A stretch of DNA of 64,000 bases from positions 84,501 through 148,500 of the forward strand of contig JAWNZC010000344.1 of the NCBI GenBank assembly GCA_035771165.1, given 5' to 3'. Positions 43,847-53,900 of the stretch are shown in pieces. Under the pieces are notes generated by a model. It was not told the DNA's origin and made no database searches. It was given only the letters and a program-made list of their open reading frames with translations. The stretch comes from Paragorgia papillata. Lineage: Eukaryota > Cnidaria > Anthozoa > Scleralcyonacea > Coralliidae. A program made the position numbers and the translations under genes. Each line of letters begins with the position of its first letter. The stretch's first letter is position 1.

Positions 43847-44351
43847 CAACACAGTGCAAGCAAGAATCCCCACGCATTAAATCAAAGAACAGCGCGCGCA
43901 AAGCCAGTCAAGTTCAGACCACGCTGATAAGACTCTGATGAGCGCTGAGATAATCCCCACATATTATATGAGTGACCGCTGACCAAGTATCTATTACATA
44001 GATAGCGCGCACAAAACCAGTCAAGCTCAGACCATGCTGACAAGACTTTGATGAGCGCAAGTCAAGCTCAGACCATGCTGACAAGACTTTGATGAGCGCA
44101 AGTCAAGCTCAGACCACGCTGACAAGACTTTGATGAGCGCAAGTCAAGCTCAGACCACGCTGACAAGACTTTGATGAGCGCAAGTCAAGCTCAGACCACG
44201 CTGACAAGACTTTGATGAGCGCAAGTCAAGCTCAGACCACGCTGACAAGACTTTGATGAGCGCTGAGATAATCCCCACATATTATCATGAATGACCGCTG
44301 ACTAGCATTGTCTCCTTTTTTACCTTGCCTAAATTACATTTAGCCACATTA
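43847..44351. repeat. Ngaro-like long split repeat, internal copy (A2)
   Basis: 505 bp from CAACACAGTGCAAGCAAGAA to TTTAGCCACATTA. It matches 48911-49333 except for a few substitutions and two additional 41-bp tandem units. Confidence 0.95.
44019..44264. repeat. 41-bp tandem array, six copies
   Basis: The unit AGTCAAGCTCAGACC(A/G)... ends GATGAGCGCA, and copies begin at 44019, 44060, 44101, 44142, 44183 and 44224. A diverged unit sits about 115 bp earlier. The copies are contiguous, so this is not a CRISPR. Confidence 0.95.
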
Positions 44352-44456
44352 AAAATAGATCGCCAATTGACGTTATTGGAGGATTGGTGCCAAGCCCCAG
44401 GGGGGATGCCACCCCCTGATCAGAGGTAACCATGGCAACCCCGCCACAGCCCACCT
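44352..44456. repeat. Ngaro-like short split repeat, inner copy (B1)
   Basis: Second copy of the 105-bp short repeat. It lies directly against the end of the long repeat, which is the junction expected after recombination of a circular intermediate. Confidence 0.95.
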
Positions 44457-44618
44457 GCAACAAAGGCCAAGCACAATGGTGCTTGAGAAGGGCCTGTGAT
44501 GGGGTCACCAAAGGCCTAACTCCAAAGCCACCAGGCACCATTCCACCAATAACACTAAGGCCACCCACACTTACCAGAGTGGACAAATACAGTACCTTTA
44601 ATTATACCCCTTCCAAGA

Positions 44619-45662
44619 TCATGACAGATGGCGCGCAAACTTTGCCAGAACCTCCGGTGCTGTCCTAATATACATTTGATAGGCATTACTAGTCCATCTA
44701 CCAAGAGACTGGATGATGTGATCAGGAACCCCGTTTTGGCCAGCCATTGTAGCAGCGCCAATCCTAAAGCTATGACTGGAATAGTTGCCCTCCAGTCCAG
44801 CTGAGGTCACAATGCTTCTTAACCAATCTGTCAAGAGCGCGCGCGAAAGAGGAAGACCACCTCTTCTCATAAACAATGGACCATCACCATCACCTGTACG
44901 TTATAGATATTTGCTCAGCGCATCAATAGCACATAAGGGTGCTTTTCCTTGACCAATGTAAATGTAACACCCTTTACGAAAAGGATCAGTTTTGGATGCT
45001 TTTATAAAAACCCTCAGACAGGAAGGGTCTTTGTGCGAGTCAAATGCTATATCCTGTGAAGTTAAATGGATGGACGATGAAAAAGTGCTGGAATTCGGTG
45101 TTGTGAACTCAGAAGATCGCAAGAATCCAAAATATGCCAAGGTACAAGCTGCCCAAAACATACCATGATCGTAGACTTGAAAATCCAACGATCGGTAAAT
45201 CACCAGCATGACCTCCTTTGTTACTGGTAGGCGAGGGGTGACTGACAGTCCCTGCACCCGTTTAATCCCACGAACCACTCGTTGAAGCCTCAAGGCATTA
45301 GTAAGAGGGTCAGTGAAACCCATTTCAATGTGAAGTGAGCGCACTGCTGATAAATATACTTTTATCGAAGAATGTTTTAAAGACTTGGCTAAGAAGGAAG
45401 AAAACAAACATAATGTCCATTCTTCTGCTGGGCAAGGTGATCCAAATTGATTTAGTTTCCCTAACTGAGTACAAAATTCAATAAATTTATTTTGTGCAGA
45501 TGAGTAAGTTCGTCTTGTTGATGGTGCCAAACCTTCCATCAGGTATTGGTGACACTGCCGTTCTAAGGCTGAGCTTGTGGAAGCAATTCCTCCCACAATG
45601 ATTGAGGTATTTCCACCGGATGCACCTTGGCCAATGGAGCATGGTGACGAAAACGTTGCCAC
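44619..45662 (-). pseudogene. Ngaro-like tyrosine recombinase
   Basis: The frame starts near 45662. A core-binding domain (PSTRRTYSSAQNKFIEFC, then STIKVYLSAVRSLH-like words) is followed by the catalytic domain with R in YFGFLRSSEF, K in KASKTDPFRKG, H-x-x-R in HSFRIGAAT, W in LGRWTSNAYQ, and the nucleophile Tyr within AYQMYIRT. An in-frame TAA at 44901-44903 separates the two halves; the sequence continues in the same frame to 44619. It would integrate a circular cDNA by strand exchange, without a DDE integrase. All catalytic residues are visible; only the stop inactivates it. Its start overlaps the RNase H segment in another frame. Confidence 0.85.
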
Positions 45663-46393
45663 TGAAAACGAGACAGTGCATCAGCTACATTATTCTCAAC
45701 CCCTGGAATATGTTGCGCGCAAAACATAAAGCCAAAATATGCTGCTGACATAAGTAAATTGCGCAACAAGTGCATGATTAGTGGATCCTTGGATGTACGT
45801 GAATTAAGTATGCTAACAACCGCTAAGTTGTCACAGTGGAAACATACACTGCGCTGTCTCCAATAATCACCCCAAACTCGCGCTGCCATGACAATAGGAA
45901 ATAGTTCCTTGTATACAATAGAAAACTGGATCTGCAGAGGAATCCACCTACCATTGAACCACTCGGTGCCCCAAAAAGCACCAAAGCCAACATTGCCCGC
46001 TGCATCCGAAGTCACCTCCACATCAATAATAGGGCCTAGCCCCTTGAACAACCAGAAGCTAACCCCATTCCACCCCCGAAGAAATTGTTGCCACCAGTAC
46101 AAATCCAACTGAAATTCCTTATTCAGTCTAACGGGGTGGTCCTTTCTCCTGAAGCAACATAGCAAATCAATCATTCTACGCACAAAGGTTCTACCAGGCC
46201 AGACCACCATCGAAGCGTGGTGTAAATGACCGATTAAAGATTCAAGCTGCTTCTTATTACACCACCGACGACCAGCCCACAACTCCAACAGTTGTACCAA
46301 ATTCTGTAGTTTGTCAATGGGGAGGCGAGCTATTTGCTGCAAGGAATCTAATTCGATACCCAACACCACTAGACATGCGACAGGCCAATACAT
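45563..46393 (-). pseudogene. Ngaro-like RNase H and connection domain
   Basis: The frame contains VVLGIELDSLQQIARLPIDK, RSLIGHLHHAS-type words (here LESLIGHLHHASMVV), and then RNase H with VTSDAAGNVGFGAFWG, IVYKELFPIVMAARVWG, FHCDNLAVVSILNSRTSK, and the closing HIPGVENNVADALSRFQW. This is the RNase H layout of DIRS-type elements. The join to reverse transcriptase (46393-46446) is out of frame twice, so this copy is broken there. Confidence 0.85.
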
Positions 46394-46445
46394 TTCTTGG
46401 GATGTAATGGCAAGCCTAATCTAGCGCAAACTGCCATAGCTGAGG

Positions 46446-47272
46446 TCAAATTATTCTTGCATTGCTGAGTATCGGTGGACCTGCTGTGATATAATCATCT
46501 AGGTAATGCAACAGGTCTTGTATGGAATGATTTGTCTTCAAAATCCATTCCACTAAGTCTGCCACGGAGTTGAAGATAAAAGGAGCTGAGCGCAAGCCAA
46601 ACGGAAGGGCCAGGTCAACATAAAACTTCCCCCTCCACCTTAAACCTAACAAATAACGATCCATTGGTGACACTGGGATATTCCGATATGCCGACTCAAC
46701 ATCAAACTTTGCCATCAAAGCCCCTACTCCAAACCTGCTAACCATACTAATAATCTGGTCTAACTTAATATACTGCAGGGCAAAGTCATCCGCATTGATG
46801 CCATCATTTACACTTGCACCTAGTGGTGAGGATAGGTCCACTATCAGGCGCCACTTGCCCTCCTGCCCTTTCTTGGGGATTACCCCAAAACTACTGATGT
46901 GGAGATTGGGAAAGGTGGGCTATCAAAGGGGCCAGCAACCCTGCCCAGCAAAACCTCATTTGCCAGGTAATCATCTATCACCCTAGAATGTGCATGAGTA
47001 GAAGCTTTATTCTTCTTGGCAGATTTTAGTTGGACAAACTGGCTGAAGCCCAGACGAAAGCCATATTCCAGCCCCTGAAGAACATACTTAACCAAATTGA
47101 CATTGGGGTGATTTGCTAGCTCCTTTTTGAACTCGGCTACAGCCAATGGGGTCACCTTGGAGACTGGGAACATATCGCTCAACCCTAAAAAAGGCAAATT
47201 TAGGAGAGTACCTGTAGTGAACCCTGGACCTGTACTAATACAACCACTGAAGACAGAAGGTGATAATACCAA
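46446..47272 (-). pseudogene. Ngaro-like reverse transcriptase
   Basis: The first part (47272-46880) has LANHPNVNLVKYVLQGLEYG and VIDDYLANEVLLGRVAGPF. A one-base slip at about 46905 moves the reading to another frame: GVIPKKGQEGKWRLIVDLS, ALMAKFDVESAYRNIPVSP, LPFGLRSAPFIFNSVAD and the active site LHYLDDYITAG. The catalytic YLDD and the upstream Asp (KFDVESAYR) are present. It would copy the element RNA. Confidence 0.85.
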
Positions 47273-47552
47273 CTACAGTGCCCCCAAGTTACTTTATTAT
47301 TGACATTATTATCCATCTTTTAAGCAATTAAATAAACATAAGTCCTAGGTATATGCGAGTACCACAAACTTTCAGTAACAAAAACATGCAGTAACAAACA
47401 TGCAATAACAAAACCTGCAATAACAAAACAAGCAAATAACCCCGTAACATATTATAGTAATTGTTTTAAGTTTCGTGGGACGACATATTGTATGCCGCCA
47501 AAGTACTGAACTTATATTACGACCCCCCACAGCTTAAATCAGGACTACACCG
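47273..47552. other. Ngaro-like element, spacer between ORF1 and RT
   Basis: Non-coding 280 bp with short repeats of GCAATAACAAAAC near 47380-47432. It could be an internal leader for the second frame. No gene is visible. Confidence 0.5.
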
Positions 47553-48902
47553 TCAATGCCTCTTTTGTTTCTTCGATGAGGGTGAACCAAAACGTTGGTT
47601 GGTTCTAAGATCTTTTTCAGAGCATTGGCAACGACGATGCTCCCCATAACAATTTAAACATGTATGGGAGAACTTGCATACGGGCGATGGGGCAAGACAA
47701 CTCCCAGCATTCCAAGAAATACATCGCACTGAAGAGCGCTCGTTTCCGCGAGGCTCATCTCCAGCAATTTTCACTGCATTTGGCGGCGACGAATTCGACC
47801 ATCCCTTCACATTCGCGCCAGCAGCGTGAAAATTAAACAACTGAACGTCGAACTTCGACCAGTCCGTTAATCGCGTTGCAGCAGCCTGCTCACGGAATGC
47901 AACATCGTAGCTATGCCACACGCGCCCCAAATATTGGCGGTATGTGCGCAGAATCAAGAGTTTATACTGGTTCAAATCCTTCCACCGATGTGGAAAGTGT
48001 GAGATCAACACCGAAGAATAAATCGTAAACGCTTCCATCCACTGAACAATATCCGTAATCTGGCGACGAGGTTTCTTAGGCGCTGCTGCTAAAACTAAAC
48101 GGCCATCAAATAACAGTTGTGGTTCCGTTTCGTAGCTATTCAAGTTGGCCGATAGCAGATCTGCGAAATCTATAAACTTCCCTGCCAATATCTACGAGAC
48201 AAGTTTAAAAGGCACCGGGGAATAACCAGGGCCAACTATAAACCGCTGTTGGAAGTGGGAAACCGCCAGCTGCGACGAAGGGCTTGAAGTAGCCATTTCC
48301 GCGCTGCGGGATTGCGGAGTTATAAAATTACCGACAAACTGGCCAAAGTGGTTCGACGGGATGGCTTGGCCAAGCTGTGAAATCCCGCTAACAGCGCCAG
48401 ACAATGGAGTATTGTCTGTATCGATATGGGCAACTGCTGTTGTTCGAGGACTCGAAAACGTAGTCACAAAACTAGGAATAAAAGTCGGTGACCTACCTTG
48501 ACAATCCTGAGCGCTTGTAATGCTTTGGGCAAACGAAGGCGGCGCATCACTTAACTGAACGGCATTTGTTTGTGCCCCTAAGCCAGACGATTCTCCCTCA
48601 GAATCTCCCACAGACACAAACGGCGCTGACCGGTCTAACGATCGCTGACTGCGATTGCGCTCCTCCATCGACGGCACACTAGTAGAAGTAGCTGTTCCTT
48701 GGTCCTCTCTAAGGGCTGACTTCACCGCCGCTATTACCGTGGCAAGAAATTGAGGCGAAGGCTGGTCAACATTCGATGTCGGTGGTTGGCTTCTGATGGC
48801 GCCATCCTCGCGAACTTCGCCAGAAATGCTGTTCGCGAACAACGAGCCCGATCCAGTAGCATCCTCTGCGGCCTGACGGCTATTTCTTGTTTGTCGCTCC
48901 AT
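47553..48902 (-). pseudogene. Ngaro-like ORF1 (gag-like), one in-frame stop
   Basis: The frame from MERQTRNSRQAAEDATGSGS (48902) to 47553 is continuous except for a TAG at 48192-48194. It falls in the conserved join between SPVPFKLVS and ILAGKFIDFADLLSANL. The N-terminal third is Ser/Thr/Pro-rich and probably disordered. The second half has a helical domain (QWMEAFTIYSSVLISHFPHR, YKLLILRTYRQYLGRVWHSYD) and a Cys/His cluster (CISWNAGSC, CKFSHTCLNC-YGEHRRCQC) typical of DIRS-type ORF1 proteins. It would package element RNA. The single stop is the only lesion. Confidence 0.8.
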
Positions 48903-48910
48903 TTACACAA

Positions 48911-49333
48911 CAACACAGTGCAAGCAAGAATCCCCACGCATCAAATCAAAGAACAGCGCGCGCAAAGCCAGTCAAGTTCAGACCACGCTGACAAGACTCT
49001 GATGAGCGCTGAGATAATCCCCACATATTATATGAGTGACCGCTGACCAAGTATCTATTACATAGATAGCGCGCACAAAACCAGTCAAGCTCAGACCACG
49101 CTGACAAGACTTTGATGAGCGCAAGTCAAGCTCAGACCACGCTGACAAGACTTTGATGAGCGCAAGTCAAGCTCAGACCACGCTGACAAGACTTTGATGA
49201 GCGCAAGTCAAGCTCAGACCACGCTGACAAGACTTTGATGAGCGCTGAGATAATCCCCACATATTATCATGAATGACCGCTAACTAGCATTGTCTCCTTT
49301 TTTACCTTGCCTAAATTACATTTAGCCACATTA
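48911..49333. repeat. Ngaro-like long split repeat, 5' outer copy (A1)
   Basis: 423 bp matching 43847-44351. It is exactly 82 bp shorter, equal to two 41-bp units, and contains four units (starts at 49083, 49124, 49165 and 49206). It precedes ORF1 in the sense direction and should hold the promoter. Confidence 0.95.
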
Positions 49334-49840
49334 AATTAAAGTCAATAAAAACAAATTGCGAAATTTGAGACTGTTTCGTGCAATTAGTAGAGAGATATTT
49401 GCATTTAAATGTATAGATTGCGCTCTACTACGAGGCCCTTTCTTTGTTACTCAATAATATCTACGTCACTAGAACAGTATTGCGAGAGAAAGTGCATTTT
49501 GTCGATGGCAAAAAATGTAGGTTTCGATACTTGGATAACTGTTGAAAGAGAGATGTATTTATAATATTACTATTGTTTAGATATGACGCTCATATTTCAG
49601 CCGTTGGGTGATTGATATCTGAGCCCGCTTTAACTGAATCTATATCTGACATTATGATGATTAGGGGGAAACAAGCACCGTGTATTTCATTTCATAATAG
49701 AACATTTTATTTAAGTTTAAAAATTATTTCCCCAGCTAATACTATCAATGAATTGTTAATGGGAGCATAATTATTTTTATATTAGATTTATATTAGATTA
49801 AGATTAATAGCTTCAAAAAGTACAGAGGACCCACTACCGG
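49334..49840. repeat. Duplicated segment, copy 2, right part
   Basis: Matches 42501-43000 (AATTAAAGTCAATAAA, ATTGCGCTCTACTACGAGGC, GTTTCGATACTTGGATAACT). It has a small internal duplication (ATATTAGATT) near 49778-49800. It diverges from copy 1 near 49840. Confidence 0.85.
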
Positions 49841-49963
49841 GTAGCAACCAGGAATAGAATGAAAGCTATTTCATTTTCTGTTATAAAAGAAGGAGAATGC
49901 CCAAGTGTTATTCGGTTTATAACTGCAAATCTACATCAGAAACGCTCCCGATAGAAGCTTCCA

Positions 49964-50215
49964 TCAATATCCGCGAGATTCTAAACTACGAGCTGGGTAA
50001 ACAGAATTCGAAGGGAAAATTTCCAGGCAAGCGAGTACTCGTACGTCTGCTCGTACCACTTGCAATGACACTGCATAACATTTGTCTTTCATGGACGCTC
50101 TTACCTTCGCATTTATCATATGTTCTCTCATTTTAACTTCAACAACAAAACCAGACTTGAATTTTTGTTCCCCTTTTTCCATACTGTTTTGGTCGTCTTT
50201 GAAAAATTTTAACAT
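49964..50215 (-). pseudogene. Unidentified fragment, possibly from a SWIM/YqaJ-type family
   Basis: The minus-strand frame includes GEQKFKSGFVVEVKM, AKVRASMKDKCYAVSLQVV and ADVRVLA. It reminds me of the segment before a SWIM zinc finger in multi-copy cnidarian proteins with a YqaJ-like nuclease, but neither the CxC-CxH of SWIM nor the nuclease core is present. Treat the identity as weak. Confidence 0.25.
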
Positions 50216-50930
50216 CCGCTCAATGTTATGACTTCCACTGGTTCTTTTCCCTCCATGTTATGGTGTTAACAGTTAACCTTTTCTTGGACGGTGGCATAGA
50301 AAGGCCAGAAACCAGAGTAAAGGTCAAATTACCTGTACTCAGTCTTGATAAAACATATTTTCCTATATTTTTGAGGGACGTTTGCTGGGGCGGGACGTTT
50401 TTCATCCCAGGTTTACATGAGAACGTTTCTACCGGGACGATAAGCATCTTAGACAGTGGGCCATGTGCTCTAAACCTTGATAGTTTAAATGTTTCGTGAC
50501 CAGCAGCCAGATGACTGTGTAGCCAGATGACTGCGTATCTGGGATGTAGACAAAACCTTGATAAGATGATGCGCAATGGTGCTGTGAGTAACATATATTT
50601 TTTTACAAGTCCATATGTTGCACATTAGCACAAACCACTAGCCCAATTATTGAACATTGAAATTGAGGAAGGGACTGGGACCGAATTTTTATAAAACTGC
50701 AATAATTACACAATGAAGCATATCATAAGAAAGAGCACATCAAAATTGATATGTCTAACAAGTTTGAAGATGTTTGGATTAATATGGTTGGAATGGCAAG
50801 CTTTTTTAAATCTCAAAAATTACTATGAAAAATGGACGGCCATCCCCCAAAACAATGTATTTCTTAGTTATTGATGAGATTTTTACAATTTGAGAGATTT
50901 CAATTTTATAGTTTTTAAGGGTTTGTTTAG
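50216..50930. other. Non-coding interval
   Basis: Open frames exist on both strands at 50226-50594, but neither shows a domain, and which strand (if any) was coding is unclear. The rest is AT-rich and featureless. Confidence 0.35.
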
Positions 50931-53900
50931 TTAGTCCTCTTCGATGTCAAACTCCGCCGCCTCATCATCATCTTCCTCGTCATCTTCAAAACTGGCTTGC
51001 CCTGCAATGTTACTGCAGGCCTTTCTAGCACAATTGCACAAATCTGTGCAGGGTACATTGTTCTCTAGGCAAGTACATATACTCGCATCGCTGCAGCCAC
51101 TTTTCGTGCAACTATTAGTGCAGTGGGCAAGTTCCATAACACTATCTGGAGCAGGAGGGAGAGTCATCCAGTCCACCACAAGATTGCCGTCTTCCATCTT
51201 CCAGCCATGGTGTTGGGGAGGGGGCACATCTGGTGTTGACTGCAAGCTTCGCTTGAAGATACCTGTAAAAATTGACAAGCATGAAAGTTTTCTTGAAATT
51301 GTTTCATACAAATATGCTTACATTCTACACATGCAAAGCAGCATTTGCAACAACATGCATAATTAATATTCCACACATGTGAAATTAACAGGAAAGTTCT
51401 CTTCATTTCAGCTTCACCATGTTTGAATTACCTGCTTGGTAGTTTGCTCTCTTGATGTGTTGTGTCAGTGCATCTTGGTTGGGTGGCATGGTATTTTCGG
51501 ACTTTCGTGCTAAGCGGAACATGTTGTACCTGGCTACGTTGACCTGTTCAACATCATGTTGCCCATACAATTTGCACACAAACTTCTCCAGCAGCACTAC
51601 CATCTCTGGCAGAAGATCAAATCGCTCTCCAAGATCTTTGAATGCAGAGGACAAGTTCTTGTCCTTGAGAAGTAAGTTGAAGGCTTTCTTCTTTCTCCTT
51701 CCATAGAAAGCACTCACACTATCACACCCGGTGAAACAATGCAGCCCTATCAAAGACTGTCTGACATCATCACCGATGCTTTCTTGAATGGCTTTGATAT
51801 CAATTGTTCGAAGATCAGCTCCCCTCCCAGTATGAAAATACAGGTGGGCAGCAATCAGTGGTTGTAATGATACCCCGATAACAAGAACATCAGTGTCAGG
51901 ACTCACTATGATGACATCTGAGCAAGTTCTGGCTGCATAAGCTGCATGAAGATACAATCTTGTATCGGCTTCTTCTTGTGTGGAATTCAATTCCAGTACT
52001 TCATGGACTTCAACAATCTGATCTGCTGTGTTACCAGGTATTGCATAGAATATATCACACTTGCTTCCATGGGCATAATAGACCTTTACACCGTGGACGT
52101 CGCACGTCTTCACTGTCTTACATGTGTCATACAGGTACTGGAGCAGCGCTTCCTTGTTTTTACCACATGAGAGTTTCTTCCACTGCAGTGGAATTGCCTG
52201 CCCATAGACGCGCATCACATGAGAACCCCCAGCAGCTCTTTTAGTCCTTTCTGCATTTTTTATGGACTGGTCTCTGTAGGTGTCTGCAGCGAAGTGAATT
52301 TCATTCGATCCATTCCTTCTTGCCAGATTAACTATGCGTCTCAGTAGCACATGTGCAAGGTTAAATTAAGGAAAGTTCTTTCACCTGGGAGTTTCTTTAT
52401 GTCCACCTTCTGGATGGTTGCCATTGCATCCACTACATAGATACCCCCTCTTGGAATTTCTACGATCGCTTTTTCTGGTTGGCTTTCCAGGCTATGTAGC
52501 ATCTTAGCCTTGTTGGTTTTAACAAGGCATCCAAGTGATGTACACAATGCTAAAGGTACAGGCCCCAAGGAGTATGATAACAGTTCTTGCAGGTCCAATA
52601 ACGAATAGTCTTGCTAGAAGATTTCTGTCTGCTTTTAGAGAGATCTCCTTTCCATGGACTTTACTCTTTGTAGTTTTGGACATGCTGGTAAACGTCTTCA
52701 GCTTAACTTTTTTCGTGCTTGTGACCAAGTCTACTTCCCGTGTTTGAAGTTGTTCTTTACAAATAGCGATGAATGCAGCTTCTCCTCTATCATAGGCAGA
52801 CTGTAAGTCTTGTTGAACTTCTTCAGTAGCCACTATCACATGTGCAGCAATTCGTCCTCCTCATACTCGAAGGGATTGATCATGCTGTTTGTTGTTTCCA
52901 CAATTTTGTCAACATTTGCCTTGTCCCGTTTCATCTGGCTTGGAAGGATATCTGTTCTGATGGAGCCTCTTTCTCTTTTGCCTGCCATGTCCTCACACTC
53001 CCTTGTTATTGATCCCCTTGCATGGTGTGACCATATCCATCTGTTTACGGTTCCTTTGCTTGTTGTAAAACCTGTCATTCCTCCTTTTGTCTTGGAATCG
53101 CGATTGACTGTCTGCTCAATTGTCTGATCACAAGCTATTTGAGCAAATGCATTATCACTTCTTTGCACAGTGAAATGGCCTTCCATACATTGCTGATGAA
53201 CTGCTGGATGAGTGGTTAGAAGATCTCTCATCTCCAGCCAGTACACTGGAAGATATCGGCTGTAGTTAATATGGTCATATGTAAATATCCACGGCAGCAT
53301 ACGTCTGACACTTGCCAAGTGCAGATTCCAGTTTCCCTCACGCGTACCTCTCAGGAAGAGCAATAGAACCTCTACCATGTCCAAGTACGAGTTCCAGAAT
53401 CTGAAGGTCTGCCTGCTGTTACCTGCCTGTATGAACTGGTCAAAGGATGCCACAAACTCTTCAAACCTATCACTGTTTAAAATCTCAAAGTACTGAGGAT
53501 TTGGAAATGCTTGTTGTAAGTCTGCCATCACTTTCTCCACTTTGTTAGCTGCCTCTTCCGTAATGGAATGTAGAAAAGCCTGTAGCCTCATTTGGTGTAG
53601 TGCATCGGACATCAGCTTATGTGACCCGACTGCTCTATTGTAATGTTTGCCAGAAAGGACACCATTCACTGAGCCTATGGCGACAACCTCCGACTCAATC
53701 AGTACGTCTTGCAGGCCACCATCTCCAAAACGTTTGCCAATACATCCCAGGAATGACGTATGGCTGTATGGAATGCCCCAAGACGGATGACCAGTTTCTT
53801 CATGAACTGCGCATTTTTTCATCTAATCAGCTGTGCTTTGGAATAAATGGCTTGATCCATTACAATGACAATTGTCTCCAGATCTAACTTATCAGCAATT

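Larger units (their letters stand above)
43665..49333 (-). mobile_element. Ngaro/DIRS-like tyrosine-recombinase retrotransposon with split direct repeats
   Basis: On the sense (minus) strand the order is long repeat (49333-48911), ORF1/gag, RT, RNase H, tyrosine recombinase, short repeat (44456-44352), long repeat (44351-43847), a 77-bp spacer, and short repeat (43769-43665). This is the A1-ORFs-B1-A2-B2 split direct repeat of Ngaro-type elements. The coding content (gag-like Cys/His protein, DIRS-type RT/RH and YR recombinase instead of a DDE integrase) agrees. The ends join the copy 2 flanks without target duplication, as expected for circular-intermediate integration by a tyrosine recombinase. 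The empty site at 42500/42501 confirms both boundaries to within one base. Confidence 0.9.

Noticed and set aside
44019..44264. Regular repeats that could suggest a CRISPR array
   Set aside because: The 41-bp units are contiguous without unique spacers and lie in a retrotransposon repeat of a eukaryotic genome.
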